DNA of 64,000 nt from Kitasatospora phosalacinea (GTDB taxonomy: Bacteria > Actinomycetota > Actinomycetes > Streptomycetales > Streptomycetaceae), in contig NZ_JNYE01000027.1 in assembly GCF_000717185.1 (NCBI RefSeq), positions 1-64,000 on the forward strand, written 5' to 3'. Shown here one piece after another: positions 25,305-33,827 of this stretch (positions are counted from its first letter, which is position 1; every line of letters begins with the position of its first letter). The position numbers were made by a program, and so were the translations under genes. The notes under the pieces are model-generated. The model did not search any database. It saw only the letters and a program-made list of their open reading frames with translations, and was not told the origin of the DNA.

Positions 25305-26654
25305 GTGACTGCCACCCCGCTCGCCAAGGGCGCCAACCTGCCGATCGCCGCCGCCGTCCGGGCCGAACTCGTCCGGCCCACCGGGCCCGGTACCCCCGCG
25401 GTGCGCACCGCCGTGCTGCTGCTCGGCGCGGACGGCGGCCCCCGACTGCTGCGCGAACACCAGCACGCCCCCGGCGCCGCGGTCCGGCCCGACGGGACGG
25501 ACCTCGACCTGGACGCCCTGCCGCCCGGCGTCCAGCGGGTGCTGCTGCTGGCCCTCACCGCGGACGGGAGCGGCCTCGGCGCCACCCCCGGGCTGTCGCT
25601 GCTGCTCGGCGACGCCCGCACCGGGGCCGCGCTGGCCCGCTTCGACCCCGCGGCGGGCGCGGAGAGCGCGCTGGTCTGCGGCGAGCTGTACCGGCGCGAC
25701 GACCGCTGGAAGTTCCGCGCCGTCGGCCAGGGCTGGACCGACGGCCTGACCGGTCTCGCCGCCGCGCACGGGTTCACCCTCCACGAAGCGGAGCCGGAGC
25801 CGGAGCCGGTGCCGGTGCCCGCGCCGGAGCCCGCACCCGCGCCCGTGCCGCTGCCGCTACCGCTTCCGCTTCCGCAGGACGTGGCGGAGTCGGCGGAGGA
25901 GCGGGCGCTGCCCGTCGACATGCGCAAGCGGCTCACCCTGCGCAAGCAGCAGGTCGCGGTCAGCCTGCGCAAGCACGGCGCCCAGCAGCTCACCGCCCGG
26001 GTGGTCCTGGTGCTGGACGCCTCCGGCTCGATGAGCGCCCTCTACCACCGGGGCGTGGTCGCCGACGTGGTCGAGCGGATGGCCGCCGTCGCCGCCCAGC
26101 TCGACGACGACGGCACCATGCAGGCCTGGACCTTCGCCTCCCAGCCCGCCCGCCTCCCCGACCTGCGGCTGGCCGGTCTCCCGGAGTGGCTGCGCCTGCA
26201 CGTGCGGGTCGGCGAGATGTCGCTGTTCGGGCGGCGCCGGGTCCGCGCGCCGATGCCGGACGGGCGGGTCGACATGAAGGCCGTCGGCATCCAGAACGAG
26301 GAGCAGAAGGTCATCGCGCAGGTCCGCGACCACGTCCGCGAGAACCCGGCGGACGCGCCGACCCTGGTGCTGTTCTTCTCCGACGGCGGCGTCTACCGCA
26401 ACGCCGAGATCGAGCGCGAGCTGCGCGCCGCCGTCGAGGAGCCCGTCTTCTGGCAGTTCGTCGGCCTGGGCCGGGGCGACTACGGCGTCCTGGAGCACTT
26501 CGGCACCCTCCCGGGCCGCCGCGTCGACAACGTCGGCTTCTTCGCGGTCGACGACATCAGCACCCTCCCGGACCCGGAGCTCTACGACCGCCTGCTGTCG
26601 GAGTTCCCCCGCTGGGTGGCGGCCGCCCGCCGGGCGGGGATCGTGCGGCCCTGA
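25305..26654 (+). CDS. TerD-domain / von Willebrand A fusion (TerF-like)
   Basis: A 449-residue protein. Residues 1-155 are a TerD-type domain ('LAKGANLPI', 'LLALTADGSG', 'ALVCGELYRRDDRWKFRAVGQG'), which binds calcium in known members. A Pro-rich linker, with a run of PVPVPAPEP then PLPLPLPLP, leads to a vWA domain with the MIDAS motif 'LVLDASGSMS' near residue 238 and 'LVLFFSDGGVYRN'. Ter-family proteins act in tellurite, phage and stress responses as part of metal-dependent complexes. Here it stands alone, without terABCE neighbours. GTG 25305 sits only a few bases from GGGGAG, so leaderless translation is possible. Confidence 0.9.
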   Translation: MTATPLAKGANLPIAAAVRAELVRPTGPGTPAVRTAVLLLGADGGPRLLREHQHAPGAAVRPDGTDLDLDALPPGVQRVLLLALTADGSGLGATPGLSLLLGDARTGAALARFDPAAGAESALVCGELYRRDDRWKFRAVGQGWTDGLTGLAAAHGFTLHEAEPEPEPVPVPAPEPAPAPVPLPLPLPLPQDVAESAEERALPVDMRKRLTLRKQQVAVSLRKHGAQQLTARVVLVLDASGSMSALYHRGVVADVVERMAAVAAQLDDDGTMQAWTFASQPARLPDLRLAGLPEWLRLHVRVGEMSLFGRRRVRAPMPDGRVDMKAVGIQNEEQKVIAQVRDHVRENPADAPTLVLFFSDGGVYRNAEIERELRAAVEEPVFWQFVGLGRGDYGVLEHFGTLPGRRVDNVGFFAVDDISTLPDPELYDRLLSEFPRWVAAARRAGIVRP

Positions 26655-26712
26655 GCGCCCGGGCGCTGCGGCGCGTCCGGGGGGCGCGCGGCGGGGCGGT
26701 GCCGATCATGGG

Positions 26713-27927
26713 GTGGTGGACGCGGAGAACGGGAACGGGAACGGGAACGGGAGCGCGGCGGCGGAGCCGGAGCGGCACGCGGGGTGGAACGAGCTGTTCT
26801 TCGACCTGATCGCGGTGGCCGGGGTCGGGCAGTTGGCGCACCTGCTGCACTCGGGGCCCGACTGGTCGGCGGCGGGGCTGTACGGGCTGCTGTTCGGGGC
26901 GTTCTGGCTGAGCTGGGCGTGCTTCACGGTGTACGGGGACGTGGTCGCCGAGCGGACCAGCTCGCTGGCGCTGTTCCTGGCGATGGCCGGGATGGCGGTG
27001 ATGGCGGCGGCCGTCGAGGGGGTGCACGAGGACGCCCGGGCGAACGCCTTCGCGCTGGCGTACGTGCTGCTGCGCTGGTACGCGGGGCGGCTGTGGCGGC
27101 AGGGGCGGAGCCTGCTGGTGGTGCCGGACTGGCCGGTCGCGCAGTACGGGGCGGGGGCGGTGCCGTGGCTGGTGTCGACCGTCGCGCCGGAGGCCTGGCG
27201 GTACTGGCTGTGGGGCGCGGGCCTGCTGGTGGACGCGCTGCTGCTGCTCGTCGCCCGGGAGGACCGGGACCGGGTGGCGGCGCGCTGGGCGGCGCGCCGG
27301 GAGCGGCGCGGGGGCGGGCCGGGGGCGCGGCGGCCGTTGCCGGAGCTGCGGGAGGCGGGGGTGGACGCCGCGCACCTGGGGGAGCGGCTGGGCCTGTTCA
27401 TGGTGATCGTGCTGGGCGAGGGCGTGGTGCAGGTGATCCGGGCCGCGTCCGACCAGGAGCACTGGGACGTCCGGCTGGCCTGGACCGGGCTGGCCGCGAT
27501 GACGCTGCTGGCCTCGCTGTCGGTGCTGAGCGTGCGGCGCGGCGCGGCCGCGTTCCCGCAGCTGGTCGCGGGCGGGCGCCCGCGCCGGGTGATGCTCTGC
27601 CACGCGGTGGGTTCGGCGGCGCTGGCCGCGCTGGCGGCGGGGCTGGGCCGGGCGGTCGAGCACGCGGACGGCGCCCTCCCGGACGACACCCGGCGGCTGC
27701 TGTGCGCGGCGCTGGCCTGCTACTTCGCGGTGGCGCTGGCGGCGGTGCTGTCGGTGCCGGAGGGCCGCGGACAGCTGCGCGGCGTCCTGGTGCACACCGT
27801 CCCGGCGGTGCTGCTGCCGCTGCTGCTGGCCCTGCTGCCGGTGTCGCCGACGGCCGGGACGGTGGTGCTGCTGCTCCTGCTGGCGACGCTGTGGGCCCGC
27901 GGCTACCGGCCGGGGCGGGCGGGGTAG
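26713..27927 (+). CDS. Low temperature requirement A (LtrA) family membrane protein
   Basis: A 404-residue polytopic membrane protein with the family landmarks 'WNELFFDLIAVAGVGQLAH' at the N terminus and 'ERLGLFMVIVLGEGVVQVI' near residue 230. LtrA proteins are poorly understood and were named from cold growth of Listeria. The start carries an Asn-Gly repeat (NGNGNGNG) from a GAACGG hexamer array (26728-26751). Translation may begin at GTG 26713 or 26716. Confidence 0.9.
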   Translation: MVDAENGNGNGNGSAAAEPERHAGWNELFFDLIAVAGVGQLAHLLHSGPDWSAAGLYGLLFGAFWLSWACFTVYGDVVAERTSSLALFLAMAGMAVMAAAVEGVHEDARANAFALAYVLLRWYAGRLWRQGRSLLVVPDWPVAQYGAGAVPWLVSTVAPEAWRYWLWGAGLLVDALLLLVAREDRDRVAARWAARRERRGGGPGARRPLPELREAGVDAAHLGERLGLFMVIVLGEGVVQVIRAASDQEHWDVRLAWTGLAAMTLLASLSVLSVRRGAAAFPQLVAGGRPRRVMLCHAVGSAALAALAAGLGRAVEHADGALPDDTRRLLCAALACYFAVALAAVLSVPEGRGQLRGVLVHTVPAVLLPLLLALLPVSPTAGTVVLLLLLATLWARGYRPGRAG

Positions 27928-28044
27928 CCGTTCGCACGGAAGGCAACGATAGGGTCACGTTCCGTTCTGTTAAATAGAACTGTTTGTTTGTTCACGGTCA
28001 GGCTCTCGGTCGGCTACCCCTCAGCTACCCGACTGGAGTCCCGC

Positions 28045-29637
28045 GTGAGCCCCTCCTCCGCGCGCCGTCGCGCCCTCGGCGCGGCCGCCCTCGCCGCCAC
28101 CGCCGCCCTCCTCCTCACCGGCGTCACCACCGGCAGCGCCACCGCCGCCCCCGGCCGGGACGCCGCCGTCGCCCGGGCCCGGGCCAACGTCGCCCAGCAC
28201 GCCGCGCTGTTCGGCTACGGCCCCGGCCAGGAACTCGTCCTCAAGGACGTGGTGCTCGACCCGGACGGCACCCAGCACGTCCGCTTCGACCGCACCTACC
28301 AGGGACTGCCGGTGGTCGGCGGCGACCTGGTGGTGCACCAGGACGCCCGCGGCCGGCTCGCCGACTCCTCCCGCGCCAGGGGCCACGACCCGAAGGTCCC
28401 CACCACCCGCCCGGCCGTCCCGGCGCAGCGCAGCGCCGCCGAGGCGCTGGGGCAGGCCCCGGGCATATCCGGCGCCACCTCGGCGCCCGAGCTGGTGGTC
28501 TGGGCCGCCGACGGCACCGCCCGCCTCGCCTGGCGCACCACCGTCAGCGGCACCGGCAAGCAGGGCCAGCCCACCGGCCGGGTGGTGGTCACCGACGCCA
28601 CCACCGGCGCGGCGATCGAGAGCTACGACGCCGAGCACTCCGCGACCGGCACCGGCCACTCCGAGTACACCGGCGACGTCACGCTCGCCACCACCCAGCA
28701 GGCGGACGGCAGCTACGCGCTGATCGACCCCGTCCGCGGCCACACCACCAGGGACGCCCACAACCTCTCCGCCAGCAGCGTCAAGGCCACCTCTGGGACG
28801 CTCTACACCGACGCCGACAACGTGTGGGGCGACGGCCGGAAGTTCTCCACCGACCGGGCCACCGCCGCCGTCGACGCCCACGCCAACACCGCCTGGACGT
28901 ACGACTACTACAAGAACACCTTCGGCCGCAGCGGCATCAAGAACGACGGCAAGGGCGCCACCGTCTTCGTCCACGTCGGCACCAACTGGGACAACGCCCA
29001 GTGGTCGGACGCCTGCTTCTGCATGATGACCGGCGACGGCAACGGCACCGTCGACCCCGAGCAGGTCGACCTCGACACCATGGGCCACGAGATGACCCAC
29101 GGCGTCACCAGCGCCACCGCCAACCTCCGCTACAGCGGCGAGTCCGGCGGCCTGAACGAGTCCACCAGCGACATCTTCGGCACCATGGTCGAGTTCTACG
29201 CGAACAACGCGGTCGACAAGGGCGACTACCTGTTCAGCGACCAGTCCACCCCGCCGTGGCTGCGCCGCTTCGACCAGCCCTCGCTGGACGGCGGCTCGGC
29301 GGACTGCTGGAGCAAGCGGGTCGCCCGCCTCGACGTCCACTACTCCTCCGGCGTCGGCAACCACTGGTTCTACCTGGCCAGCGAGGGCAGCGGCGCCAAG
29401 ACCCTCGACGGCGTCGCCTACAACTCGCCGACCTGCAACGGTTCGACCGTCACCGGCATCGGCAACCAGAAGGTCGCCGCGATCTGGTACCGGGCGCTGA
29501 CCGTCTACATGACCTCCACCACCGACTACAAGGGCGCCCGCGCGGCCTCGCTGAACGCCGCCCGAGACCTCTACGGCGCGGGCTCCGCCGAGTACGCGGC
29601 GGTGGGCGCCGCCTGGAGCGCGGTGTCCGTGTCCTGA
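28045..29637 (+). CDS. Secreted M4-family (thermolysin-like) neutral metalloprotease
   Basis: A 530-residue preproenzyme. GTG 28045 has GGAG six bases upstream. A signal peptide ends near 'TAAP', and an FTP/PepSY-like propeptide (about 35-190, 'RTYQGLPVVGGDLVVHQD') precedes the catalytic domain. The zinc ligands are H348 and H352 in 'HEMTH' and E372 in 'GGLNESTSD'. The catalytic histidine lies in 'VHYSSGVGNHWFY'. The zymogen matures by removing the propeptide outside the cell. Roles in protein degradation and development are inferred from the family. Confidence 0.95.
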   Translation: MSPSSARRRALGAAALAATAALLLTGVTTGSATAAPGRDAAVARARANVAQHAALFGYGPGQELVLKDVVLDPDGTQHVRFDRTYQGLPVVGGDLVVHQDARGRLADSSRARGHDPKVPTTRPAVPAQRSAAEALGQAPGISGATSAPELVVWAADGTARLAWRTTVSGTGKQGQPTGRVVVTDATTGAAIESYDAEHSATGTGHSEYTGDVTLATTQQADGSYALIDPVRGHTTRDAHNLSASSVKATSGTLYTDADNVWGDGRKFSTDRATAAVDAHANTAWTYDYYKNTFGRSGIKNDGKGATVFVHVGTNWDNAQWSDACFCMMTGDGNGTVDPEQVDLDTMGHEMTHGVTSATANLRYSGESGGLNESTSDIFGTMVEFYANNAVDKGDYLFSDQSTPPWLRRFDQPSLDGGSADCWSKRVARLDVHYSSGVGNHWFYLASEGSGAKTLDGVAYNSPTCNGSTVTGIGNQKVAAIWYRALTVYMTSTTDYKGARAASLNAARDLYGAGSAEYAAVGAAWSAVSVS

Positions 29638-29656
29638 CGCGCCGCCAGGCGTCAGG
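29633..29656. terminator. Small hairpin between convergent genes
   Basis: Arms CCTGACGC and GCGTCAGG with an 8-base loop overlap the stop codons of both the M4 protease and the kinase gene, a typical bidirectional terminator position. Confidence 0.5.
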
Positions 29657-30665
29657 CCCGGTACGCCAGGGCCTGGCGCAGGTGGTGGTCGGCGGTCTCC
29701 AGCATCCACTGCCGGTCGGGGAAGTCCCCGGCGGCGATCCGCAGCGGGCCGCCGACCAGGTCCAGGTGCATGGCGTACCGGTAGAAGGCGACGCGGCGCG
29801 GGTCCAGGCCCGGGTCGCGCAGCGCCGCGTAGTGCGGGCCGAAGCGCATCCGCGTCCAGCAGTGCTCGATCTCGGGGTCGGCGTACAGCAGGCCCTCGAC
29901 GTCGATCAGGACGGGCTCGCCGTCCGGCCCGATCAGGACGTGCTCGGGGCCCAGCTCGCCGTGCACCACGCCGAGCCCGGCGCGCGGCTCGACCCCGGCG
30001 TACAGGGCGTGCAGCTTCGCGGCCAGGTCGGACTCGGCCGCGGCGGCGCGCGGGTCGTGGGCGACGGCGGTGGCGAGGTTCACCAGCGCCCGGTCCCGGT
30101 ACGCCCGTTCGCAGCCGTCGCCGGACGGGGCACCGCCGGAGTCGAGCCAGGCGACCCGGCCGAAGGCCGGTGCGCGGTGGGCGTGCATCCGGCGCAGCAC
30201 CGCGGCGAGGGCGGCGAGGGCGCGGTGCCCGGCGGCCGGGTCGCGGTCCAGCAGGGACTCCAGGGTGCCGCCGCGGACGTCCTCGGCGACGGCGAGCTCG
30301 GCCGGGTGCAGGCCGCGGCCGCGGTCGGTGAACAGCAGGCGCGGGGCGCGGGCGCCGACGGCCGCCAGGCGGCGGGTGGCGCCCTCCAGCAGGTCGAGCC
30401 CGGAGGCGTGCGAGAACGGGTCCGCCGGGTCGTCGTGGCCGTCCGGGAGCAGGCCGCTCCAGTAGTCCTCGTCCGGGCTCCACAGGTAGACGACCGCGCT
30501 GGTGGCGTCGTCCAGGACGACCCGGTAGACGCCCTTCTTGGTGCCGCCGCGCAGCCGGTCGACGGCGGTGATCCGGCGGTCGGTGCCGAAGACCTCCCGG
30601 ACCACGGGGGCCAGCGAGCGGGCGTCGGCGAACGATCGGTGCGGCGGCGACTGTTCGGTGTCCAC
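29652..30665 (-). CDS. APH-fold phosphotransferase with a variant catalytic loop
   Basis: A 337-residue protein of the aminoglycoside phosphotransferase/fructosamine kinase fold. The N-lobe has 'LRGGTKKGVYRVVLDD'. The catalytic loop reads 'VVHGELGPEHVL' where APH enzymes usually have HGDLHPGN. The catalytic Asp is thus Glu and the metal-binding Asn is His, while the second metal site 'VLIDVEG' keeps Asp. The variant may be a family-wide feature in actinobacteria rather than decay. The substrate is unknown. The GTG start is preceded by 75 bp of DNA containing the terminator of the next gene. Confidence 0.85.
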   Translation of the reverse strand: MDTEQSPPHRSFADARSLAPVVREVFGTDRRITAVDRLRGGTKKGVYRVVLDDATSAVVYLWSPDEDYWSGLLPDGHDDPADPFSHASGLDLLEGATRRLAAVGARAPRLLFTDRGRGLHPAELAVAEDVRGGTLESLLDRDPAAGHRALAALAAVLRRMHAHRAPAFGRVAWLDSGGAPSGDGCERAYRDRALVNLATAVAHDPRAAAAESDLAAKLHALYAGVEPRAGLGVVHGELGPEHVLIGPDGEPVLIDVEGLLYADPEIEHCWTRMRFGPHYAALRDPGLDPRRVAFYRYAMHLDLVGGPLRIAAGDFPDRQWMLETADHHLRQALAYRA

Positions 30666-30686
30666 CGGCGCAGTCTGCCACCCGGC

Positions 30687-30732
30687 GGGCGCGCGGCCGG
30701 AACGGTTTTCCGGGGGATCCGGCCGCGCGCCC
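30687..30732 (-). terminator. Terminator of the GDT1 transporter transcript
   Basis: Perfect 15-bp arms GGGCGCGCGGCCGGA and TCCGGCCGCGCGCCC with a 16-base loop, just past the GDT1 stop codon. Confidence 0.75.
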
Positions 30733-30740
30733 CGGCGGGG

Positions 30741-31325
30741 TCAGCCGGTGAAGGCCTCGACCAGCGTCCAGGTGGCCAGCACGGCCATGCACAGGCCGCC
30801 GACGCGCTGCACGGTGCGCAGCGGGACGCGCTTGGCGATGAAGCGGCCGACCAGCAGGGCCAGCGCGGAGACCGACATCAGGGCGGCCGCGGAGCCGATC
30901 GCGGTGGGCAGCCAGCCGTTGGTGGCGGCCAGGTTGGCGGTGGTGATCTGGGTCAGGTCGCCCCACTCGCCGATGAACACCGTCATGAACGCGGTGCCCC
31001 ACACCGGCCAGAAGCCGGTGACCGTCCTCGGGCCGCCCTCCTCGCCGTCCTCGTCGCCGCCCGAGCGCAGCAGCACGAACGCGCCGAAGCCGAACAGCGC
31101 GGCGGAGACCAGCTTGACCGCGACGCCGGGCAGCAGGCCCAGCAGGCTGCCCGCGCCGACCGCGATCGCGACGTGCACGACGAACGCCGCGGAGGTGCCG
31201 AACCACACGTACAGCGGGCGCATGCGGGTGCCCATCGCCAGCGAGGCGAACATGGTCTTGTCGGGGAGTTCGGCGAGGAAGATCAGCCCGAAGGCGGTGA
31301 GCATCGCCAGGGGGTCGAAGGACAT
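30741..31325 (-). CDS. GDT1/TMEM165 (UPF0016) family Mn2+ exporter
   Basis: A 194-residue membrane protein with two inverted halves, each carrying the family signature: 'AELPDKTMFASLAMGTR' and 'IGEWGDLTQITTANLAA'. Members export Mn2+ (or transport Ca2+). The manganese-sensing riboswitch upstream supports a manganese efflux role here. ATG 31325 is the only start that places the first signature correctly. The ribosome binding site is weak, consistent with control at the mRNA leader. Confidence 0.93.
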   Translation of the reverse strand: MSFDPLAMLTAFGLIFLAELPDKTMFASLAMGTRMRPLYVWFGTSAAFVVHVAIAVGAGSLLGLLPGVAVKLVSAALFGFGAFVLLRSGGDEDGEEGGPRTVTGFWPVWGTAFMTVFIGEWGDLTQITTANLAATNGWLPTAIGSAAALMSVSALALLVGRFIAKRVPLRTVQRVGGLCMAVLATWTLVEAFTG

Positions 31326-31401
31326 CGGAGCGCTTTCTGCAGGGGCCGGGCCGCAGGGCTCGAACGGCACCGGGCGGGCGACGGGCGAACCTCTCGGCCC
31401 G

Positions 31402-31563
31402 GCGCGACGAGACCTGCCGCACGGTGGGTGCGGCAGGGCCATGCACGGGCCGAAGGTCTCGTCCGTCGCGGCAGTCTCCTGCTGCGACCCACGGGCCGGG
31501 ACGGGCGAACCGTCCAGTGTGTCGACCGGTGGTGTTTCGGGACTACTCCCCTTCGCACCGGCG
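31402..31563 (-). promoter_or_regulatory. yybP-ykoY manganese riboswitch with expression platform
   Basis: The leader RNA (minus strand) has the conserved L1 sequence GGGGAGTAG (31551-31543) and the L3-side GAGACCTT (31460-31453) that together form the Mn2+ site in this riboswitch class. Downstream, GGTCTCGTCGCG (31414-31403) is complementary to CGCGAC-GGA-CGAGACC of the aptamer. A hairpin CCTGCCGCAC/GTGCGGCAGG (31437-31413) lies between. The two structures exclude each other, giving an on/off switch. No U-run follows, so control could be by Rho or by ribosome access. Confidence 0.85.
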
Positions 31564-31593
31564 AGTCTAGGGGACGGGCGGAGCGGGCGTAAA
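31564..31593 (-). promoter_or_regulatory. Promoter of the manganese riboswitch transcript
   Basis: On the minus strand a -35-like TTTACG (31593-31588) and a -10-like TAGACT (31569-31564) are separated by 18 bp, immediately upstream of the riboswitch. Confidence 0.6.
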
Positions 31594-31677
31594 GCCGCCC
31601 CCGACCAGGTGTGGGACGCCTCACCCCGGGCACGCGCGGAGCCGGAACGGAAGGCAGCGAGCGAGGAGATGGACGAG

Positions 31678-32007
31678 ATGGACGAGGTGCCGCAGGGCGG
31701 CGCGGGCGGCGTGCCGGACCCCGACTACGCGGGCGACGACTACCGCAGCGAAGGGCGTCCGCCGACCGTCCGCCACGACCGGCACAGCGAGGGCTGGCGC
31801 TTCCGGCACGACGCCGGGCGCAGCACCGGGCCGGAGCCGGACGCGGGGGAGGAGCACGAGGTCGAGCAGCCCGGGGCGGAGCCGGACGGCCGCGAGGAGG
31901 CCCGCCCCGTCGGGCCCTTCGACGAGGAGCAGGGCGACGCCACCACCGCCGAACCGGGCCGGGCCCGCCGCTTCCGCCCGGACGAGGAGGGCCGCCCCGA
32001 CGACTGA
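31678..32007 (+). CDS. Small acidic hydrophilic protein, unknown
   Basis: A 109-residue protein with no membrane segment and very many Asp, Glu and Arg ('DPDYAGDDYRSEG', 'PDAGEEHEVEQPG', 'RPDEEGRPDD'). The ATG at 31678 has AGGAG nine bases upstream; the ATG at 31669 abuts that site and is less likely. Probably intrinsically disordered. Similar small disordered proteins are common in Streptomyces, but I do not recognise a family. Divergent from the manganese riboswitch. Confidence 0.65.
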   Translation: MDEVPQGGAGGVPDPDYAGDDYRSEGRPPTVRHDRHSEGWRFRHDAGRSTGPEPDAGEEHEVEQPGAEPDGREEARPVGPFDEEQGDATTAEPGRARRFRPDEEGRPDD

Positions 32008-32363
32008 CGGCCCGGCCGGTGGCCCGATCTCGCCCGTTCCCGACCGTGCGGACGGCCGCGAACGGGCGGGAACGGCGGCCCGCGGCACGGCCGTGCCTGG
32101 TGGCGGGCGGTGGCGGGCGGCAGTGGTGGACCGCCGGGCGGGCCGGGCCGACCGGAAACCGGACAGAATGCGGCCCGACGGCCGGGCGTCCTTCTCCTGG
32201 ACACGGAACGCGAGTTAGCGTGACGGTGAGTTAGTTGCCCGAGGCACTCAACTGCGAGGCACTCGATCGCCGGGCCCGCCCCGCCGCGCCCCGACCCCGG
32301 TCCCCACCCCCGGAACCGGGCACCCGCGCGACGGCCCGACCCGGCCCGGGAAGGGAACCCAGC
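32008..32363. other. Non-coding gap before the P450 gene
   Basis: No gene is seen. There is a hairpin near the left end, two GAGTTAG copies 16 bp apart (32212 and 32228), and GAGGCACTC repeated 15 bp apart (32241 and 32256). They may be a regulatory region for the P450 gene. Confidence 0.5.
32031..32068 (+). terminator. Hairpin after the acidic protein gene
   Basis: Arms CGCCCGTTC and GAACGGGCG, 9 bp perfect, 20-base loop. Confidence 0.45.
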
Positions 32364-33554
32364 ATGGCCACCGCCGCCACCACCGCCCACCCCGCCCCCC
32401 GCGGCACCTGCCCGTTCGCGCCCCCGCCCGCCTACCAGCAGGCCCGCCGGGACACCCCCGTCACCAGGGTCACCCTCTGGGACGGCACCCCCTGCTGGCT
32501 GGTCACCCGCCACCAGGAGGCCCGCGCCCTGCTCGCCGACCCCCGCTTCAGTGCCGACGCCGCCCGCCCCGGCTTCCCCTTCCTCAGCGCCGCCGCCCGG
32601 CACATCGGCGCCGGGAAGACCTCCTTCATCCGGATGGACGACCCCGAGCACGGCCGCCTGCGCCGGATGCTCACCGGCGACTTCACCATCCGCCGCACCG
32701 CCGCCCTGCGCCCCGCCGTCCAGCAGGCCGCCGACGACCTGTTCGACGCCATGACCACCGGCCGCGCCACCGCCGACCTGGTCGCCGAGTTCGCCCTCCC
32801 GCTGCCCTCCCTGGTGATCTGCCTGCTGCTCGGCGTCCCCTACCAGGACCACGAGTTCTTCCAGCGCTGCAGCCGCACCCTGCTGCGCCGCGACAGCCCG
32901 ATCGCGGAGGTCGTCGCCGCGCAGGACGAACTCACCGCCTACCTCGACGCCCTCACCGAGCGCAAGCGCACCGAACCCGACGACGCCATCCTCAGCCGCC
33001 TGGCCGCCCGCGGCGAACTGCCCACCGAGGACATCGGCGCCATGGGCCGCCTGCTGCTCATCGCCGGGCACGAGACCACCGCCAACATGACCGCGCTCTC
33101 CGTCCTCGCCCTGCTCCGGCACCCCGAACAGCTCGCCCACCTGCGCGCCCACCCCGAGGCCACCCCCGCCGCCGTCGAGGAACTGCTGCGCTGGCTCAGC
33201 ATCGTGCAGACCGGCGTCACCCGGGTCGCCACCGAGGACGCCGAGATCGGCGGCGTCCTGATCCGGGCCGGCGAAGGCGTCATCTGCCAGATCAACACCG
33301 CCAACCGCGACGAACGCCGCTACCCCGACGGCGACGCCCTCGACCTCACCCGCGACACCCGCCAGCACCTCGCCTTCGGCTTCGGCGTCCACCAGTGCCT
33401 CGGCCAGCCGCTGGCCCGGCTGGAACTGGAGATCGCCCTCGACACCCTGCTGCGCCGCCTGCCCGGACTGCGCCTGGCCGTCCCCTTCGAAGAGGTCCGC
33501 TTCCGCCACGAGATGACCGTCTACGGCGTCGAGTCCCTGCCCGTCGCCTGGTGA
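32364..33554 (+). CDS. Cytochrome P450
   Basis: A 396-residue soluble bacterial P450. It has the I-helix motif 'LLIAGHETTANM', the ExxR in 'VEELLRW', and the heme-binding loop 'FGFGVHQCLGQPLARLELEI' with the axial Cys at residue 345. The length and motifs fit CYP105-like actinobacterial enzymes; the substrate is unknown. Electrons probably come from the ferredoxin encoded 26 bp downstream. Confidence 0.96.
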   Translation: MATAATTAHPAPRGTCPFAPPPAYQQARRDTPVTRVTLWDGTPCWLVTRHQEARALLADPRFSADAARPGFPFLSAAARHIGAGKTSFIRMDDPEHGRLRRMLTGDFTIRRTAALRPAVQQAADDLFDAMTTGRATADLVAEFALPLPSLVICLLLGVPYQDHEFFQRCSRTLLRRDSPIAEVVAAQDELTAYLDALTERKRTEPDDAILSRLAARGELPTEDIGAMGRLLLIAGHETTANMTALSVLALLRHPEQLAHLRAHPEATPAAVEELLRWLSIVQTGVTRVATEDAEIGGVLIRAGEGVICQINTANRDERRYPDGDALDLTRDTRQHLAFGFGVHQCLGQPLARLELEIALDTLLRRLPGLRLAVPFEEVRFRHEMTVYGVESLPVAW

Positions 33555-33580
33555 ACGTCCCCGTACCCGAGAGGAACCCC

Positions 33581-33787
33581 GTGATCGTCCACGTCGACCC
33601 CGACCGGTGCTGCGGCGCCGGGCAGTGCGTCCTCGCCGCCCCCGAAGTGTTCGACCAGCACGAGGAGGACGGCACCGTCCTCCTGCTCGACCCCCGCCCG
33701 CCCGCCGCCCTCGCCCGCGAGGTCGCCGACGCCGCCACCGCCTGCCCGGGAGGGGCGATCCGGTTGGAGGAGGGAACGCCCCGGTAG
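33581..33787 (+). CDS. 3Fe-4S ferredoxin, P450 electron donor
   Basis: A 68-residue ferredoxin with cysteines in 'DRCCGAGQC' and 'ACPGGAI', the pattern of the small 3Fe-4S ferredoxins that partner actinobacterial P450s. GTG 33581 follows GAGAGGA. An in-frame GTG at 33551 overlapping the P450 stop would add ten residues. Co-transcribed with the P450. Confidence 0.93.
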   Translation: MIVHVDPDRCCGAGQCVLAAPEVFDQHEEDGTVLLLDPRPPAALAREVADAATACPGGAIRLEEGTPR

Positions 33788-33827
33788 GCTGCCCGGGCGC
33801 CAGGGCAGCAACGACGGGGGAGAACAC

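Noticed and set aside
19440..25784. A very long open frame on the minus strand opposite the secreted proteins, DMT transporter and EEP genes.
   Set aside because: It is a product of extreme third-position GC bias; its translation is Gly/Val/Ala/Arg-rich, matches no family and lies antisense to several well-supported genes.
27984..31592. A long plus-strand frame across the M4 protease, kinase and GDT1 genes.
   Set aside because: It is out of frame with the protease and antisense to two recognised genes; composition is Arg/Pro/Gly-rich without domains.
33551..33580. GTG 33551 as the ferredoxin start, overlapping the P450 stop.
   Set aside because: GTG 33581 has a good GAGAGGA site at the right distance, and the ferredoxin fold starts directly after it; the upstream GTG remains possible.
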